Made by a program: the position numbers and the translations under genes. Below are positions 62,865 through 64,000 of a DNA stretch of 64,000 nucleotides, one piece after another. The notes below the pieces were generated by a model that was given only the letters and a program-made list of their open reading frames with translations, did no database searches and was not told the DNA's origin. The DNA comes from Onthophagus taurus (lineage: Eukaryota > Arthropoda > Insecta > Coleoptera > Scarabaeidae), in contig NC_091967.1 in the NCBI RefSeq assembly GCF_036711975.1, positions 3,720,001 to 3,784,000 of the forward strand, written 5' to 3'. Each line of letters begins with the position of its first letter. Position 1 is the stretch's first letter.

Positions 62865-64000
62865 CAGGGTGTTCCGGTGACTCGGGGCATAAAATTAACC
62901 TCGTATACTAGAGCAAAAATGATGACGATTCGTGAAAAAAAATTATTATAAAAGTCTTCAAATGGCCAAGATATGGGTCATCAAAGTTCAGAAATTTTAA
63001 CACATTTTTCTAAATATTTTCCAATTTTGACCTTGATCGGGCGGCGGCAACCATGCCATACAGGTGTCCCTAAAATTTGTTTGCTCAGAACTTTTTTGTT
63101 CACTCGTAACCCTACATTTATTTTTGTACTTTTTAATAGAAAATTTATTTTGGAAACTGTTATCACTCTTTGAAAATTTTGATAACATTGACCGTTTTCG
63201 AGTTATACGCGAAAATGTTAAGCATTGATTTCAATCGTAACAAACAAAAAAAGGAAACATATTCCGCAAGATCTGAGTTGGCGATGACAATTAAAAAACG
63301 AACTGAGCTAATAACCATTATTTGCATAAATTTCTAAGTGCAGACTTAGTTAAATCCAGTGTTAGTTTATTTTAGTTGAATAAAAGAATGTAATTTTCAA
63401 AACAATAAATTTAATTTTCACGGTAACAACAAACAAGAACATAACAAAAATTCTAACAAAAATATTAACAAGAACAATAAAATTATAAACAAATAGTAAT
63501 AAATAAAAAAGAACAAAAAAATACATAAAGCAGATGTTCAAAAACACTGCCTGATATCGCCGTCTTAAATTAAAGCGCACTCTGCGGAGAACATTGATCT
63601 CAGTTCGAAGTTGATCAAATGAATCAACAATTCGAAACCTCAGTTGATCAACTGAAGTTATTTCAACGCAGTAAATTAGCGATTTAACGCGTCCCCATAA
63701 ATAAAAATCTACAGGTGTAAGATCCGGCGATCGGGGGGGCCAACTTATCAGCGAATCTACTCCTTGTCCAATCCACCGTCCCGGAAAACGTTCTCTCAGA
63801 AATTTTTGGACAGCCTGTGTGCTATGCGCAGGAGCACCATCATGCATATACCACATTGCTTGCCTTGTGTTTAAAGGAACAACATCTAAAAAATCAGCTA
63901 ATTCCTCTAAATGTCGCCTGTATGTATGTCCATCCAGCCTTGATGGCAAGAAACCGGGTTCAATAATTACATCGCCCACAATGCCAACCCAAAAGTTAAG
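62865..64000 (-). mobile_element. Mariner-like element, cut by the window end
   Basis: CAGGGTGTTCCGGTGACTCG, preceded by TA, is the terminal repeat. The transposase frame lies inside, on the minus strand. A secondary end-like motif (TACAGGTGTCCCTAAAATTT near 63059) suggests a second small element or an internal subterminal repeat. The other terminus is beyond the window. Confidence 0.7.
63362..64000 (-). CDS. Mariner-type transposase, DDE C-terminal part (partial)
   Basis: The frame is open to the window edge (LNFWVGIVGDVIIEPGF). It contains the catalytic-core motifs WYMHDGAPAHSTQAV and WPPRSPDLTPVDFYLWGRVK, typical of insect mariner-like transposases with a DUF4817-type N-terminus. The DDE core then gives way to about 60 hydrophobic residues. 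These are translation of an AT-rich tail and not a real membrane domain, and may reflect loss of the original stop. The N-terminal half is outside the window, so activity cannot be judged. Confidence 0.75.
   Translation of the reverse strand, partial: LNFWVGIVGDVIIEPGFLPSRLDGHTYRRHLEELADFLDVVPLNTRQAMWYMHDGAPAHSTQAVQKFLRERFPGRWIGQGVDSLISWPPRSPDLTPVDFYLWGRVKSLIYCVEITSVDQLRFRIVDSFDQLRTEINVLRRVRFNLRRRYQAVFLNICFMYFFVLFYLLLFVYNFIVLVNIFVRIFVMFLFVVTVKIKFIVLKITFFYSTKIN

Noticed and set aside
63362..63545. Hydrophobic C-terminus resembling a membrane protein
   Set aside because: It is the AT-rich region after the transposase core translated in frame, continuous with DDE motifs, and not a separate gene.

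Overview
This window is nuclear DNA of an insect. The evidence is an AT-rich sequence, genes split by short GT-AG introns, many animal-type transposons, and a thioredoxin reductase that ends in Ser-Cys-Cys-Ser, the selenium-free tail known from insects. A beetle or similar insect seems plausible, but nothing here proves the order. All gene models below were spliced by hand from reading frame, splice-site phase and family motifs. No search was run.

Layout. (1) 1-1.3 kb: a decayed jockey-like LINE. (2) 3.3-14.1 kb, + strand: a Meltrin-type ADAM metalloprotease, missing its signal-peptide exon, with two alternative cytoplasmic tails. Its last intron holds a foldback MITE that has been partly duplicated. 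(3) 15.2-25.6 kb: two blocks of a roughly 512-bp satellite with internal dyad symmetry. Between them is a possible promoter and 5' leader exon. (4) 26.3-28.3 kb, + strand: a four-exon gene for a secreted 546-residue protein I do not recognise. (5) 28.6-34.7 kb: a transposon graveyard with nested insertions whose target-site duplications can be read. (6) 35.1-41.2 kb, - strand: thioredoxin reductase, with separate mitochondrial and cytosolic first exons. (7) 40.95-44.8 kb, + strand: a sniffer-type short-chain dehydrogenase, head to head with and partly interleaved with (6). (8) 46.6-50.5 kb: a long-TIR mariner-like element split by a hAT transposon. (9) 50.6-52.9 kb, - strand: a secreted matrix metalloproteinase. 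(10) 53.9-57.6 kb: two LINE fragments. (11) 59.2-61.1 kb, - strand: tryptophan hydroxylase. (12) 62.9 kb to the end: part of a mariner-type element with a DDE transposase reading frame.

The host genes are not one pathway. Two extracellular zinc metalloproteases (an ADAM and an MMP) act on cell-surface or matrix proteins. Two NADPH-dependent redox enzymes (TrxR and Sni) share one 5' region. Trh starts serotonin synthesis. The strongest unusual observations are the interleaved TrxR/sni 5' ends, the alternative Meltrin tail, the dyad satellite that brackets a putative leader exon, and several nested transposons. I see no clearly new multi-gene system.
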